In this document: one piece after another, positions 1 to 8,547 of the stretch
Layout: each line of letters begins with the position of its first letter
How positions within the stretch are numbered: position 1 is the stretch's first letter
NCBI GenBank assembly: GCA_913054135.1
Contig: CAJXJK010000002.1
Coordinates: 62,001 to 126,000 of the forward strand
Source of the DNA: an uncultured Flavobacteriales bacterium
Lineage (GTDB): Bacteria > Bacteroidota > Bacteroidia > Flavobacteriales_D > Crocinitomicaceae
Direction of reading: 5' to 3'
DNA length: 64,000 nt
Notes under the pieces: model-generated
What the model saw: the letters and a program-made list of their open reading frames with translations, nothing else
Told to the model about the DNA's origin: nothing
The model's database searches: none
Position numbers and translations under genes: made by a program

Positions 1-1617
1 ATTTTAATTGCCTTTGCTACCTGCTGGCATTTAACTTCAAATGCAAAGCAAGAATTAGACACAAAGGTTAATGCAGCAATAGTATACACTCAGGGCGCTC
101 AGCTGAAACGTTTTAAAAAAATAAACTTAAAAAAAGGTGAGAACATTATTCGTTTCACTGACTTAGAGAGAACAATTAATGCCAATTCAATTCAGCTTTT
201 TGGTAGACAAGGAAATACAGGTTTCACTGTGGTCTACACACAATTTAGCCAAGAAAACAAGAAAATTGAAGGTCTCGATAAAAAGAACAAAATGTTCCAA
301 GACTCTCTTTTTTTGCTGGGAAGAGAAATTGATATCACGAAATACAAAATCCAGAATCTGACAAAAGAAAAAGAACTGATCCATAATCACAACCGCATTG
401 AAGGACAAGCAGAGAATACCTTCGTTAGCAGGCTAGGAGAATTGGCAGATTTTTATCGATCCAGATTAGACCAAATAGATCAAAAACTACATGATCTCCA
501 AATCAAGAAATTTAACCTGAATGAGCTTTCAAATGCAGTCAGGACAAGACAATCAAATGTTACTTCGGCAGGTCAAATGGGAGTAATTGAGGCCAAGATA
601 TACGCCCAAAAAGACTTGCAAGCTAGTGTTGAATTAAATTACTTGGTTCAGCAAGTTAACTGGACGCCATTCTATGAGATCAAATCGGCAGGATTTGGAA
701 AACCACTCAAGACTGTTTGTAAAGGAACTGTAAACCAGAATACAGGAGTTGCTTGGGATAATGTGAAACTCACACTTTCTACTAAGAAACCTGAAGTATT
801 AACAGAGGTTCCAAAAGTACATCCATGGGTGCTCTATTTTCAAAATAAAAGAAACAACTATACAAACTCTAATCAGTTGATTTATTCGGGAGCAATATCT
901 AATTCTTCTGTTCCTTTATCCACGGCTTCAACGATAACTCCCAATTCGTCAAACACGGCAAACTATCTTGATCAGTTCAAACATGCCACTCACAAAATGA
1001 TTAACAAAGAATACGATAGTAATATAAAGTTTGATGTGAGCGGACAGCAAGGTGTGGCCATTATGGTTTTAGAAGAATTTGAAATGGAGGCAGAATATGT
1101 TTACTACGCAGTTCCTAAATACAACCCGAATGTCTTTTTATTAGCTCAAATAGCCAAATGGAAACAATACGACTTGATCCCTGCATACAGTACCATTTTC
1201 ATTGGAGGTTCATATGTTGGCAAAGTCTTTCTAGACCCAACAAAAGCTGAAGACAATCTTCAAATGATGCTTGGAAAGGAAAGAGGCATTAACGTAGAAA
1301 GAAGAAAAATCAATCAATACAGTGAGAAAAAAATCAAGCTTAGTGGGGGAATTGAAACAACCGAAATTGGGATTGAAATCATAGTTCATAACAACTTAGG
1401 AAAAGAAGTAGACCTTGTCATTAAGGATCAAGTTCCAATTGTGAATGCAGGGGAAACCGAGATCGAAGTGAATGTTAAGAACATCTCTAAAGCCAAAAAG
1501 AATCAAAAAACCGGAACCTTGACGTGGGCATATAAATTGAAACCTCAAAAATTCAATAAACATGAAATCATTTATGAGGTCAAAAAGCCAAAAGGGAAAT
1601 TTATTGGAAATTTTTAA
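1..1617 (+). CDS. MuiA-family (DUF4140/DUF4139) protein, 5' truncated
   Basis: The frame is open from base 1, so this gene starts left of the window; 538 residues are visible. The first dozen residues (ILIAFATCWHLTSNAKQ) look like the end of a signal peptide. Next comes a DUF4140-like segment (VNAAIVYTQGAQLKR, then GENIIRFTDL), a coiled-coil stretch at about residues 85-180, and a DUF4139 beta-rich domain from about 200 to the end, including WTPFYEIKS and a terminal block of conserved beta strands. This is the architecture of the mucoidy inhibitor MuiA family, secreted proteins whose biochemical role is not established. A GTG at 229 is an internal codon, not the start, because family homology continues upstream of it. 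A hairpin with a T-tract follows at 1657. Confidence 0.85.
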   Translation: MLIAFATCWHLTSNAKQELDTKVNAAIVYTQGAQLKRFKKINLKKGENIIRFTDLERTINANSIQLFGRQGNTGFTVVYTQFSQENKKIEGLDKKNKMFQDSLFLLGREIDITKYKIQNLTKEKELIHNHNRIEGQAENTFVSRLGELADFYRSRLDQIDQKLHDLQIKKFNLNELSNAVRTRQSNVTSAGQMGVIEAKIYAQKDLQASVELNYLVQQVNWTPFYEIKSAGFGKPLKTVCKGTVNQNTGVAWDNVKLTLSTKKPEVLTEVPKVHPWVLYFQNKRNNYTNSNQLIYSGAISNSSVPLSTASTITPNSSNTANYLDQFKHATHKMINKEYDSNIKFDVSGQQGVAIMVLEEFEMEAEYVYYAVPKYNPNVFLLAQIAKWKQYDLIPAYSTIFIGGSYVGKVFLDPTKAEDNLQMMLGKERGINVERRKINQYSEKKIKLSGGIETTEIGIEIIVHNNLGKEVDLVIKDQVPIVNAGETEIEVNVKNISKAKKNQKTGTLTWAYKLKPQKFNKHEIIYEVKKPKGKFIGNF

Positions 1618-1656
1618 TTGAATTTCTATCCTCAAAAGTAATTCCCAGTGAATATG

Positions 1657-1688
1657 AAGGTCCAGGTATCCAACTTGGACCTTTTTTT
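1657..1688 (+). terminator. Rho-independent terminator of the MuiA-family gene
   Basis: An 8-bp perfect stem AAGGTCCA/TGGACCTT (1657-1664 with 1676-1683) is followed directly by a run of T, 40 bases after the stop codon. This is the classical form of an intrinsic terminator on the plus strand. Confidence 0.8.
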
Positions 1689-1715
1689 AGTCCAAATTTC
1701 TGGAGCAAGCTCCGA
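1681..1715 (+). repeat. 35-bp direct repeat, copy 1
   Basis: This unit runs from the T-tract of the preceding terminator through AGTCCAAATTTCTGG to GCTCCGA. It recurs at 1799-1833 with only two differences. The end of this copy contains a small perfect hairpin, GGAGC-AA-GCTCC. Origin and role are unknown. Confidence 0.7.
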
Positions 1716-1772
1716 ATGGATTACTCCCTGCGGTTGTGATCCCAGGGGTGGGTGTCTTCACAATCATGCAAA

Positions 1773-1806
1773 GCGCTAAGTTCTGCGAACTTTACGCACT
1801 TTTTTT
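1773..1806 (+). terminator. Second hairpin plus T-tract, terminator-like
   Basis: AAGTTC-TGC-GAACTT (1778-1792) is a perfect 6-bp stem that extends imperfectly into GCG/CGC on either side. Seven T residues follow shortly after. It repeats the layout hairpin, T-tract, 35-bp unit seen at 1657-1715, so it may be a backup terminator or a duplicated terminator module. Confidence 0.5.
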
Positions 1807-1833
1807 AGTCCAAATTTCTGAAGCACGCTCCGA
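1799..1833 (+). repeat. 35-bp direct repeat, copy 2
   Basis: Nearly identical to 1681-1715 (two differences). In this copy the arms TCCAAATTTC and GAAATATTGGA (about 1809-1841) can also fold on each other. It sits beside the tRNA-Ser terminator. Confidence 0.7.
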
Positions 1834-1847
1834 AATATTGGACATAA

Positions 1848-1880
1848 AAAAAGCGCTAACTCAATGAGTTAGCGCTTTTC
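1848..1880 (-). terminator. Terminator of tRNA-Ser
   Basis: A long perfect palindrome, AAAAGCGCTAAC...GTTAGCGCTTTT, ends on the minus strand in a run of seven T. It lies 7 bases beyond the 3' end of the tRNA gene. Confidence 0.85.
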
Positions 1881-1886
1881 AAATTG

Positions 1887-1974
1887 TGGCGGAGAATGAG
1901 GGATTCGAACCCCCGGTACCTTACGGTACAATAGTTTTCAAGACTACCGCATTCGACCACTCTGCCAATTCTCC
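1887..1974 (-). tRNA. tRNA-Ser (anticodon UGA)
   Basis: Read on the minus strand, the gene folds as a class II tRNA. The acceptor stem GGAGAAT pairs with ATTCTCC, followed by discriminator G and an encoded CCA. The anticodon stem-loop is GTAGT-CTTGAAA-ACTAT, giving anticodon TGA, which reads UCN serine codons. A long variable arm (TGTACCGTAAGGTACC region) is as expected for serine. The T arm carries GGTTCGAATCC. Its own terminator follows at 1848-1880. Confidence 0.97.
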
Positions 1975-2082
1975 GCGCCAAAAGTAGATATATTTTTTTG
2001 ACCACAAACAAAAAAAATGAAAAAATTTTGTGATTAATTCTAAGTAAGTAATTCCTAAACCGTTAAATAAATATTTAAACCC

Positions 2083-2113
2083 TTTGAATCAATTTACAAC
2101 GGCATTACCTTTG
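2083..2113 (+). promoter_or_regulatory. Bacteroidota-type promoter of the GWxTD gene
   Basis: TTTG at 2083-2086 and TACCTTTG at 2106-2113 are separated by exactly 19 bases. This matches the known -33 TTTG / -7 TAnnTTTG consensus of Bacteroidota. The start codon of the next gene follows 31 bases later. It is the best-matching promoter in the window. Confidence 0.75.
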
Positions 2114-2144
2114 TTATACACTATATTGTTTCAAATATCAACTC

Positions 2145-3587
2145 ATGAAGAAGATTGCTTTCATTTTTATCTTACTTTTTTCGTTCTCAGCCACGGCAAA
2201 ACCAAAGGTGTTCTTTAATTACAAAACATTCTACACCCCTACTAAGGATGCCTATGTAACAACAATGCTTCAATTCTCTTCTGGTACATTGAAATATTTT
2301 GCGGTTGAAGGAGGACTCCAATCTTCAATTGAAATAACTCAAATTTTCAGATTAAATGATTCAATAGTGATGGCTGACAAGTACAAGTTAGACTCACCTC
2401 TTATGAAAGATTCATTAGTTGAAGACTTTTTTGATGTTCAAAATTACGGCCTTGAGGCTGGGATATACAATTATGAGTTAGTTGTAACAGATCTCACTTC
2501 AGGAGAATCGATTACTGGTGCTCAAAGTTTAGAGATAAAAGCTCTTGGAAATTCTGAAGTAAAGTTTTCAGATGTAGAGTTCATCCAATCAGCTAATAAG
2601 ACAGAAGAGAAAAACAATTTCGTGAAAAACGGATTCTTTTTATTGCCGTATATGACTAATTATTATCCTCCTGAAATGGAAAAGATAGCTTTTTATTTAG
2701 AGCTCTATAATACAACAGAAGTTATAGGAGAGAATGAAAAATTCCTTTTAACATACTCAATAGCAGATAACAGGACTGGTGAAAACTTTGAGGGTATTTT
2801 TCAATATCAAAGATTAAGTGCAGCTCCTATCGTACCGGTACTTGGCTACTTACCAATTGACAAAGTACCTTCAGGTGATTTTGATTTAATCTTGAATGTA
2901 ATTAACAAAGACAATGACACCATCTCATCTGATCAAATGTTTTTTCAAAGAAGATCTGACCAAAACTTTGACGCCATTAGTATGGAAGCTGTTGATATTG
3001 ATGCTTCTTGGATGGCTGATGTTACCGGCGATTCAGTTGCATATTATCTAGGTGCAACAATGCACATAGCGCCACGCTATGAATATGAAACCATCAGAAA
3101 AATGCTCAAAACAGAGGACACCACTTCAATGAAAGAATACTTCTACTCTTTTTGGAAACAAACGGCTCCAACTAACCCAGGCTTTGAATGGTTTAAATTC
3201 AGAAAACAAATTTGGAAGACTGAGAAACTATTCGCAACTCAAATAAAACATGGTTGGGAAACTGATAGAGGTAGAATTTGGTTAAAGTATGGAGCACCAA
3301 ATCAATTCATTGATAGACCTAACGAACCAAGTGCTTACCCTTATCAAATTTGGCACTATTACAGGATTGGGCAAAGATCAGACATACGGTTTGTCTTTTA
3401 TAACCCTGACCTAGTTACAAACGATTATCCAATGCTGCATTCTGATATGCAGGGAGAACTTCAAAACTATAGGTGGCAAAATGAATTACACAAACGTGAT
3501 TCTCCATCTTACAATCCTGATGATCCAGGAGGTTCAAGCCAATATGGCGGAAATTCTAACCTTTATTATAATGAAATAGGACGTTAA
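2145..3587 (+). CDS. GWxTD domain-containing secreted protein
   Basis: A 480-residue protein with a Sec signal peptide (MKKIAFIFILLFSFSATA). Its C-terminal part contains the family signature GWETD at residues 370-374, followed by GRIWLKYGAP and a conserved YQIWHYY / FVFYNPD region. GWxTD proteins are common in Bacteroidota and related phyla, are exported, and have no proven biochemical function. The central 25-320 region is beta-rich. The start is fixed by the signal peptide and by the strong promoter at 2083. A gap of 52 bases holding a small inverted repeat (ACGCTT/AAGCGT, 3608-3632) separates it from the glycosyltransferase pair. Confidence 0.88.
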   Translation: MKKIAFIFILLFSFSATAKPKVFFNYKTFYTPTKDAYVTTMLQFSSGTLKYFAVEGGLQSSIEITQIFRLNDSIVMADKYKLDSPLMKDSLVEDFFDVQNYGLEAGIYNYELVVTDLTSGESITGAQSLEIKALGNSEVKFSDVEFIQSANKTEEKNNFVKNGFFLLPYMTNYYPPEMEKIAFYLELYNTTEVIGENEKFLLTYSIADNRTGENFEGIFQYQRLSAAPIVPVLGYLPIDKVPSGDFDLILNVINKDNDTISSDQMFFQRRSDQNFDAISMEAVDIDASWMADVTGDSVAYYLGATMHIAPRYEYETIRKMLKTEDTTSMKEYFYSFWKQTAPTNPGFEWFKFRKQIWKTEKLFATQIKHGWETDRGRIWLKYGAPNQFIDRPNEPSAYPYQIWHYYRIGQRSDIRFVFYNPDLVTNDYPMLHSDMQGELQNYRWQNELHKRDSPSYNPDDPGGSSQYGGNSNLYYNEIGR

Positions 3588-3639
3588 GCTATCATTTTAG
3601 TATTTTCACGCTTGCTTAATACATGAAAGCGTATTGACT

Positions 3640-4662
3640 ATGAATGTTGCAGTTGTCATATTGAATTACAATGGTAAAAACTTTCTTGAAAAGTTCTTGC
3701 CTTCAGTTTGCGAACACTCAAAAGAGGCAAGCATTTACATAGTTGATAACTGCTCAACTGACGATTCAGTTGAATTTCTCAAACAAAATTATCCGCAATT
3801 ATCTCTTATTGAGAACTCATCTAATGGAGGGTTTGCGCAAGGGTACAATGAGGGACTTCAAAAGATTGAGGCTGATTACTACGTCTTATTGAATTCGGAT
3901 GTAGAAGTCACTGAAAATTGGATAAAACCATGTATCGAATTACTAGAGTCTGACCCTACGATTGCAGCTCTGCAGCCGAAGATCATTGCGCATCATGACA
4001 AAACTAAGTTTGAGCATGCCGGGGCAGCAGGTGGTTTTCTCGATAAAAACTTCTTCCCTTTTTGCAGAGGTAGAATTTTTAGTAAAGTTGAAACGGATGA
4101 AGGTCAATATGACGATAAGAAAGAAGTGTTTTGGGCAACAGGAGCATGCTTGTTTGTTCGGGCTAATCTTTATCATGAATTAGGAGGTCTGGATGCCGAC
4201 TTTTTCGCTCATATGGAAGAGATTGACTTTTGTTGGCGTTTAAAACGAAATGGCTACAAGATATACTACACGGGTGAATCTATGGTTTACCATGTTGGTG
4301 GCGGAACTTTAAATTATGATAATCCACGTAAAACATTTCTAAATTTCAGAAACTCCCTTTTCATGATTTTTAAGAATTATGAGGGAATGTTGTTTCCAAA
4401 GGTTTTTTGGAGAATGGTTTTAGATGGCTTTGGGGCGAGCATATTTTTGTTCAAATTTCAATTCAAACATTTTTTCGCAGTATTCAGATCGCACATGGCT
4501 TTTTATGGTAATCTTGGAACCTTAAGAAGAAAACGAAAAGAAATAAAGCAAAAAAGCTCAGATTTCAATGATACTGGAATCTATAGAAAGAATATTACTT
4601 TCAAAAAATTCTTAGGCGGAATTAACAAATTCTCTGACCTTTCAAAAGATGACTTCTCATAA
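3640..4662 (+). CDS. Glycosyltransferase family 2 (rhamnosyltransferase-like)
   Basis: A 340-residue cytoplasmic GT-A enzyme. The N-terminus (VAVVILNYNGKNFLEKFLP), the nucleotide-sugar motif VDNCSTDDS and the metal-binding region LNSDVEV are typical of GT2. The later FFAHMEEIDFCWRLKRNGY and VYHVGGGTL are typical of the WbbL/RfbN-like rhamnosyltransferase group. The acceptor is unknown; transfer of a sugar to a lipid-linked glycan or polysaccharide is likely. I chose the ATG at 3640 rather than the TTG at 3634. The stop codon overlaps the next gene's ATG by one base (TAATG), so the two are translationally coupled. Confidence 0.88.
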   Translation: MNVAVVILNYNGKNFLEKFLPSVCEHSKEASIYIVDNCSTDDSVEFLKQNYPQLSLIENSSNGGFAQGYNEGLQKIEADYYVLLNSDVEVTENWIKPCIELLESDPTIAALQPKIIAHHDKTKFEHAGAAGGFLDKNFFPFCRGRIFSKVETDEGQYDDKKEVFWATGACLFVRANLYHELGGLDADFFAHMEEIDFCWRLKRNGYKIYYTGESMVYHVGGGTLNYDNPRKTFLNFRNSLFMIFKNYEGMLFPKVFWRMVLDGFGASIFLFKFQFKHFFAVFRSHMAFYGNLGTLRRKRKEIKQKSSDFNDTGIYRKNITFKKFLGGINKFSDLSKDDFS

Positions 4663-6224
4663 TGTTTGAGGCATTCGAAGCATACCATCTACCGCCACTT
4701 TTCATAGCCTTACCCCTATTCATCATTTCTATTGTCTTATTTCAGTACAAGAAAAATTGGGGAATTATCAGCTTGGTATTAGCGACTTTGGTTCTGGGAT
4801 ATTTCATGGCAAATCTCGATCCTTTTCTAAATACTTGGGATGAACAACAGCATGCCTTGGTTGCAAAGAACATGATGAACAATCCGTTCAAACCAATGCT
4901 GTACGTAGATCCTTTATTTGATTATGACCCTGAATATTGGGTTGAAAATCACATTTGGCTGCATAAACAACCTCTTTTCTTATGGCAAATGGCCGCTAGT
5001 ATGAAAGTTTTTGGTGCAAATGTCATAGCAGTTAGATTGCCTAGTATTATAATGCACGCCATCCTGCCTTATTTAATCTACAGAATTGGGAAGATAGTGG
5101 CAAACCCAAGAGCAGGCTTCATTGCAGCATTTATTTTTGCTCTACTCCATTTCCCATTAGAGCTTGTAGCTGGAAGGTTCGCAACTGACCATAACGATAT
5201 TGCATTTTTATTCTACAGCACCTGGGCAATCATGTGCCTACTTGAATATCATAAAAGCAAAGAAAAAAAATGGCTCTATCTGTTGGGACTAGCAGCCGGA
5301 TGCGCTGTTCTTGTTAAATGGTTGATGGGTCTATTCGTTTTTGGATTGGCATATATTATTCAATTGACGAATAGTCAATTCAAATTCTGGAAGATCAAGG
5401 ATTTCTTGTATTTGCTAATTCCGTTAAGTATTTCTGTTCTTGTTTTTCTGCCTTGGCAATTATACATCTTTTCGCAGTTTCCAATTGAAGCCGGAATTGA
5501 ATTCAAGGCTGCGGCTTCACACTTTAATGAAGTTCTAGAAGGTCATACTGGTGATTGGACCTATCATTTTACAAAAGGGTTTGAAGAGCTTTATGGTATT
5601 TGGGGATGGGTTCCTTATTTCTTAGCAGCTTGTATAATAATTGGGATTTGGTGGATTGAAGAATTAAAATACAAACTTGCTTGGATAGTAGGTCTTCTCT
5701 TTGTTTACATTTTCTTCTCGATTGCGGCCACCAAAATGCCAGGCTTTGCTTTAATTGTTATGCCAATAGTTCTAATATGCATAGGAGTCACGTTTGACGG
5801 ATCATTCATTTATTTGGAGAAACATTTAAAAGCGTTTTCAAAATGGATTTTATTAGTGCTTACTTGCACTTTGGGCTTCCTTTTTCTCAATATTTCAAAA
5901 ATTGGAGAGAACCATGGTCCAGGAATAACTTGGTACAATGCGAGCCGTCAAGCAGAGTTAGATGAACTTAATACTATCATTGATTTAAGAGAGAAATACC
6001 AGGAAGAAGAGAAGGTTGTTATTTTTAATGCCAACACAACTGTAGTAGGCCACATTCAGTATATGTTCTTCACTGAGTTTACTGCATACTCGTATATTCC
6101 TGATGACCAACAAATTGAAACTGCCAATCAGTTGGGTTACCAAATCATTGTAATTGATAGAGGAAATCTGAATGACCTCATTACCTCAGATGATCGAATA
6201 ACTATCCACGATCTGGAATCCTAA
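4662..6224 (+). CDS. GT39/ArnT-like membrane glycosyltransferase
   Basis: A 520-residue polytopic membrane protein with about ten hydrophobic segments. The first periplasmic loop carries WDEQQHALVAKNM, matching the catalytic acidic motif of the ArnT/PMT (GT39/GT83) family, which uses polyprenyl-phosphate sugars. A soluble tail of about 100 residues follows the last helix, after about residue 410. It is coupled to the GT2 gene by a 1-base overlap, so the pair probably works on one envelope glycan, with GT2 inside and this enzyme on the periplasmic face. The exact donor and acceptor cannot be told from sequence. Confidence 0.82.
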   Translation: MFEAFEAYHLPPLFIALPLFIISIVLFQYKKNWGIISLVLATLVLGYFMANLDPFLNTWDEQQHALVAKNMMNNPFKPMLYVDPLFDYDPEYWVENHIWLHKQPLFLWQMAASMKVFGANVIAVRLPSIIMHAILPYLIYRIGKIVANPRAGFIAAFIFALLHFPLELVAGRFATDHNDIAFLFYSTWAIMCLLEYHKSKEKKWLYLLGLAAGCAVLVKWLMGLFVFGLAYIIQLTNSQFKFWKIKDFLYLLIPLSISVLVFLPWQLYIFSQFPIEAGIEFKAAASHFNEVLEGHTGDWTYHFTKGFEELYGIWGWVPYFLAACIIIGIWWIEELKYKLAWIVGLLFVYIFFSIAATKMPGFALIVMPIVLICIGVTFDGSFIYLEKHLKAFSKWILLVLTCTLGFLFLNISKIGENHGPGITWYNASRQAELDELNTIIDLREKYQEEEKVVIFNANTTVVGHIQYMFFTEFTAYSYIPDDQQIETANQLGYQIIVIDRGNLNDLITSDDRITIHDLES

Positions 6225-6319
6225 GTCAGTGTGGCTTCATTATTGATTCTAACATTTTTACATAGACTGCGTACAAATTAATACGCGTGTGCGATTTTAT
6301 ATCGTGAAAATGAATAAAT

Positions 6320-8038
6320 ATGAAAACTTTACTTACTCTAACTACCGCCCTAACATTAACAATAGGATTCGGACAAAGCATGACTTCTCCTGCATTGGAG
6401 GATGCTTTGAAAAATGCAGAAAAGCAACAAAATCTGGATCTTTCTTCAAATAATTTAAGTGGTTTACCTGAATCAATTGGTACCCTTAAAAACCTTTACT
6501 TTCTTGATATCAGTAAAAATCATATTGCCTTCTTACCTGAAGCATTTTGCAATTTGGTGAACTTATCTACTTTAAATGCATCCAATAATAAATTAACTAG
6601 ACTCCCAAATACTTGTGGTAACTTAAACCAGTTAACGAGTCTAATGCTATCCAAAAATGAGCTTTCATCTCTACCGGAGTCAATTTGCGATCTACAATCA
6701 TTAGAATCTATTGACATTTCTGAGAATAGAATAATGAAATTACCTGATTATTTCGGTAATCTTTCTAAGATTTCAACTTTAGACATCAACGACAATAAAT
6801 TGACTGAATTACCTAAGTCAATCTCAAACTTAACGAGCTTAGTTCATTTAGGATTGAGCGATAATCAGTTAACATCTCTGCCGTCTGGCATGATCTTAAT
6901 GACAAACCTCTCTTACCTTCATATTGAAGGAAATAAGTTTGCTAAGGTTCCAAAGGCCATCTATCAAATGAAAGGCTTAACTGACCTGAGTATTGGGCAC
7001 AATGATTTAAAAAGTTTGGGGGAGAAGATCGGTGAACTTTCGAAGCTAGAATATTTAGATGCTGAAGACAATCAAATGAGTAAGCTGCCTAAAAGCTTAG
7101 GAAATTTAAAAAACCTAAACTCATTGCATGTCGAACACAATCAATTGACGTCATTGCCTGAAAACATTGGTGACTTAGAGAAGCTTTCTACCTTAAGTTG
7201 TAAAGACAATCAAATTGTGACTCTTCCCAACTCGATAGGGAAATTGAGTAACTTGTATGAACTATACATGTCGGCAAATGGATTAGTTATTTTGCCTGAA
7301 TCATTTGGTGATTTAAAAAGTCTTAGCAAACTAAACTTAGAAGATAATTTCATAACTGAACTGCCCTCTTCTATCGGCAAACTGACATTACTTGAGGATT
7401 TGTACTTAGGAGGAAATCAAATTACTTCACTTCCTGACAATATTGGAAAATGTACTTCTTTATTAAGAGCAGATTTTTCTAGAAATCAAATTACGTCAAT
7501 TCCTGAAACGATTGACGGATTAAGTAATCTATCTGAATTGAATTTTAGAGAGAACCAAATTGAGTCATTGCCAAAAGAAATTGGAGCACTTACCGGTTTA
7601 ACTGAATTAAGTTTGAACGAAAATTTGATTTCTGAATTACCGAATACAATTGGTAACTTGAATAGCCTTGCTAGTTTAAGCCTAGATGGTAATCAGCTAA
7701 CTGAATTGCCAGAAGACTTTGGAGATTTAACTAATTTAAGAAGACTTTATTTACAAGGAAATCAAATCAAGAAATTACCTGCAAGCTTCACTAATCTTAA
7801 AAACTTGGCTTATTTAAATATGGATGCTAATAATTTGAAAGCACTACCAAAGGACATCAGCAAATTAAAGAATCTTAACTATTTAAGTTTAGAAAATAAT
7901 TCTTTAAAGTCTTTACCTGAAAGTATTGGTGAGTTAACAAACCTTAAAACTCTAATTCTAAAAGGAAATTTAATTTCAGATAAAGAAAGGGCTAGAATTA
8001 AAGCTTTAGTACCTAAGGATTGTGAAATCAGATACTAG
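6320..8038 (+). CDS. Secreted leucine-rich repeat protein, 22 repeats
   Basis: A 572-residue protein with a signal peptide (ending about GFGQS, residue 20). It consists almost entirely of 22 tandem 23-residue leucine-rich repeats of the form LxxLPxSIGxLxxLxxLxLxxN, from about residue 37 to 545, closed by a short polar cap (LISDKERARIKALVPKDCEIRY). The unit resembles the bacterial/plant intracellular-type LRR used for protein binding. Repeats 8 and 9 are the most divergent (KVPKAIY, SLGEKIG). There is no T9SS tail, lipobox or anchor, so it is predicted periplasmic or released by another route. Ligand unknown. It ends at a strong bidirectional terminator shared with trxA. Confidence 0.88.
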   Translation: MKTLLTLTTALTLTIGFGQSMTSPALEDALKNAEKQQNLDLSSNNLSGLPESIGTLKNLYFLDISKNHIAFLPEAFCNLVNLSTLNASNNKLTRLPNTCGNLNQLTSLMLSKNELSSLPESICDLQSLESIDISENRIMKLPDYFGNLSKISTLDINDNKLTELPKSISNLTSLVHLGLSDNQLTSLPSGMILMTNLSYLHIEGNKFAKVPKAIYQMKGLTDLSIGHNDLKSLGEKIGELSKLEYLDAEDNQMSKLPKSLGNLKNLNSLHVEHNQLTSLPENIGDLEKLSTLSCKDNQIVTLPNSIGKLSNLYELYMSANGLVILPESFGDLKSLSKLNLEDNFITELPSSIGKLTLLEDLYLGGNQITSLPDNIGKCTSLLRADFSRNQITSIPETIDGLSNLSELNFRENQIESLPKEIGALTGLTELSLNENLISELPNTIGNLNSLASLSLDGNQLTELPEDFGDLTNLRRLYLQGNQIKKLPASFTNLKNLAYLNMDANNLKALPKDISKLKNLNYLSLENNSLKSLPESIGELTNLKTLILKGNLISDKERARIKALVPKDCEIRY

Positions 8039-8052
8039 AAAATATTAAACAT

Positions 8053-8090
8053 AAAAAAGCCTGTCTTGAATTTCAAGACAGGCTTTTTTT
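8053..8090. terminator. Bidirectional terminator between the LRR gene and trxA
   Basis: A perfect palindrome, AAAAAAGCCTGTCTTGAA with its complement, has an A-run before it and a T-run after it. It therefore terminates both converging transcripts. Confidence 0.92.
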
Positions 8091-8106
8091 ATTTATAAAG
8101 TTGTGA

Positions 8107-8424
8107 TTAAAGAATCGCGTCTAACTTTTCAGTTAACTGAGATTTAGGAACAGCACCAACAGATTTGTCAACTACCTCTCCCCCTTTAATGAAAGCTACC
8201 GTTGGGATATTTCTAATTCCGAATTTACCCGCGATACCTTGATTGTTATCTACATCTACTTTTCCGATAATTGCTTTACCATCATATTCTGTGTGCATCT
8301 CTTCGATAAGTGGCCCTATCATTCTGCATGGTCCACACCATGCCGCCCAGAAATCTAATACTACAGGAACTGTTGCATTTCCTACTATCTCTTCATAATT
8401 TGCGTCTGTTATTTCAACTGCCAT
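8107..8424 (-). CDS. trxA: Thioredoxin
   Basis: A 105-residue cytoplasmic thioredoxin, the normal family length. The redox-active motif WCGPC has cysteines at residues 30 and 33, preceded by LDFWAAWC. The cis-proline loop is NIPTVAFIKGGE, and no signal peptide is present. It donates electrons to reductases such as ribonucleotide reductase and methionine sulfoxide reductase. It is monocistronic: a terminator follows, and a possible -7 element (TAATTTTG, 8507-8514 complement) lies about 80 bases before the ATG. The symporter upstream on the same strand is 123 bases away. Confidence 0.97.
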   Translation of the reverse strand: MAVEITDANYEEIVGNATVPVVLDFWAAWCGPCRMIGPLIEEMHTEYDGKAIIGKVDVDNNQGIAGKFGIRNIPTVAFIKGGEVVDKSVGAVPKSQLTEKLDAIL

Positions 8425-8547
8425 AATTATAGTTTTTTAATTGTAATTTTTATTAATTAAGTAATGACAACATCCGTTCCAATTGGGTTTTTCTGTCATG
8501 CTGTCACAAAATTAGTACGCTCGTACCACTTTGGACTTACAAATTTG

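Noticed and set aside
229-1617. A GTG start at 229 for the MuiA-family gene
   Set aside because: Family-like sequence continues in frame to base 1, so the true start is left of the window.
6320-8038. Treating the LRR gene as a DNA tandem repeat or CRISPR-like array
   Set aside because: The periodicity is at the protein level (23 residues) and the DNA units are too divergent; no palindromic repeats or spacers.
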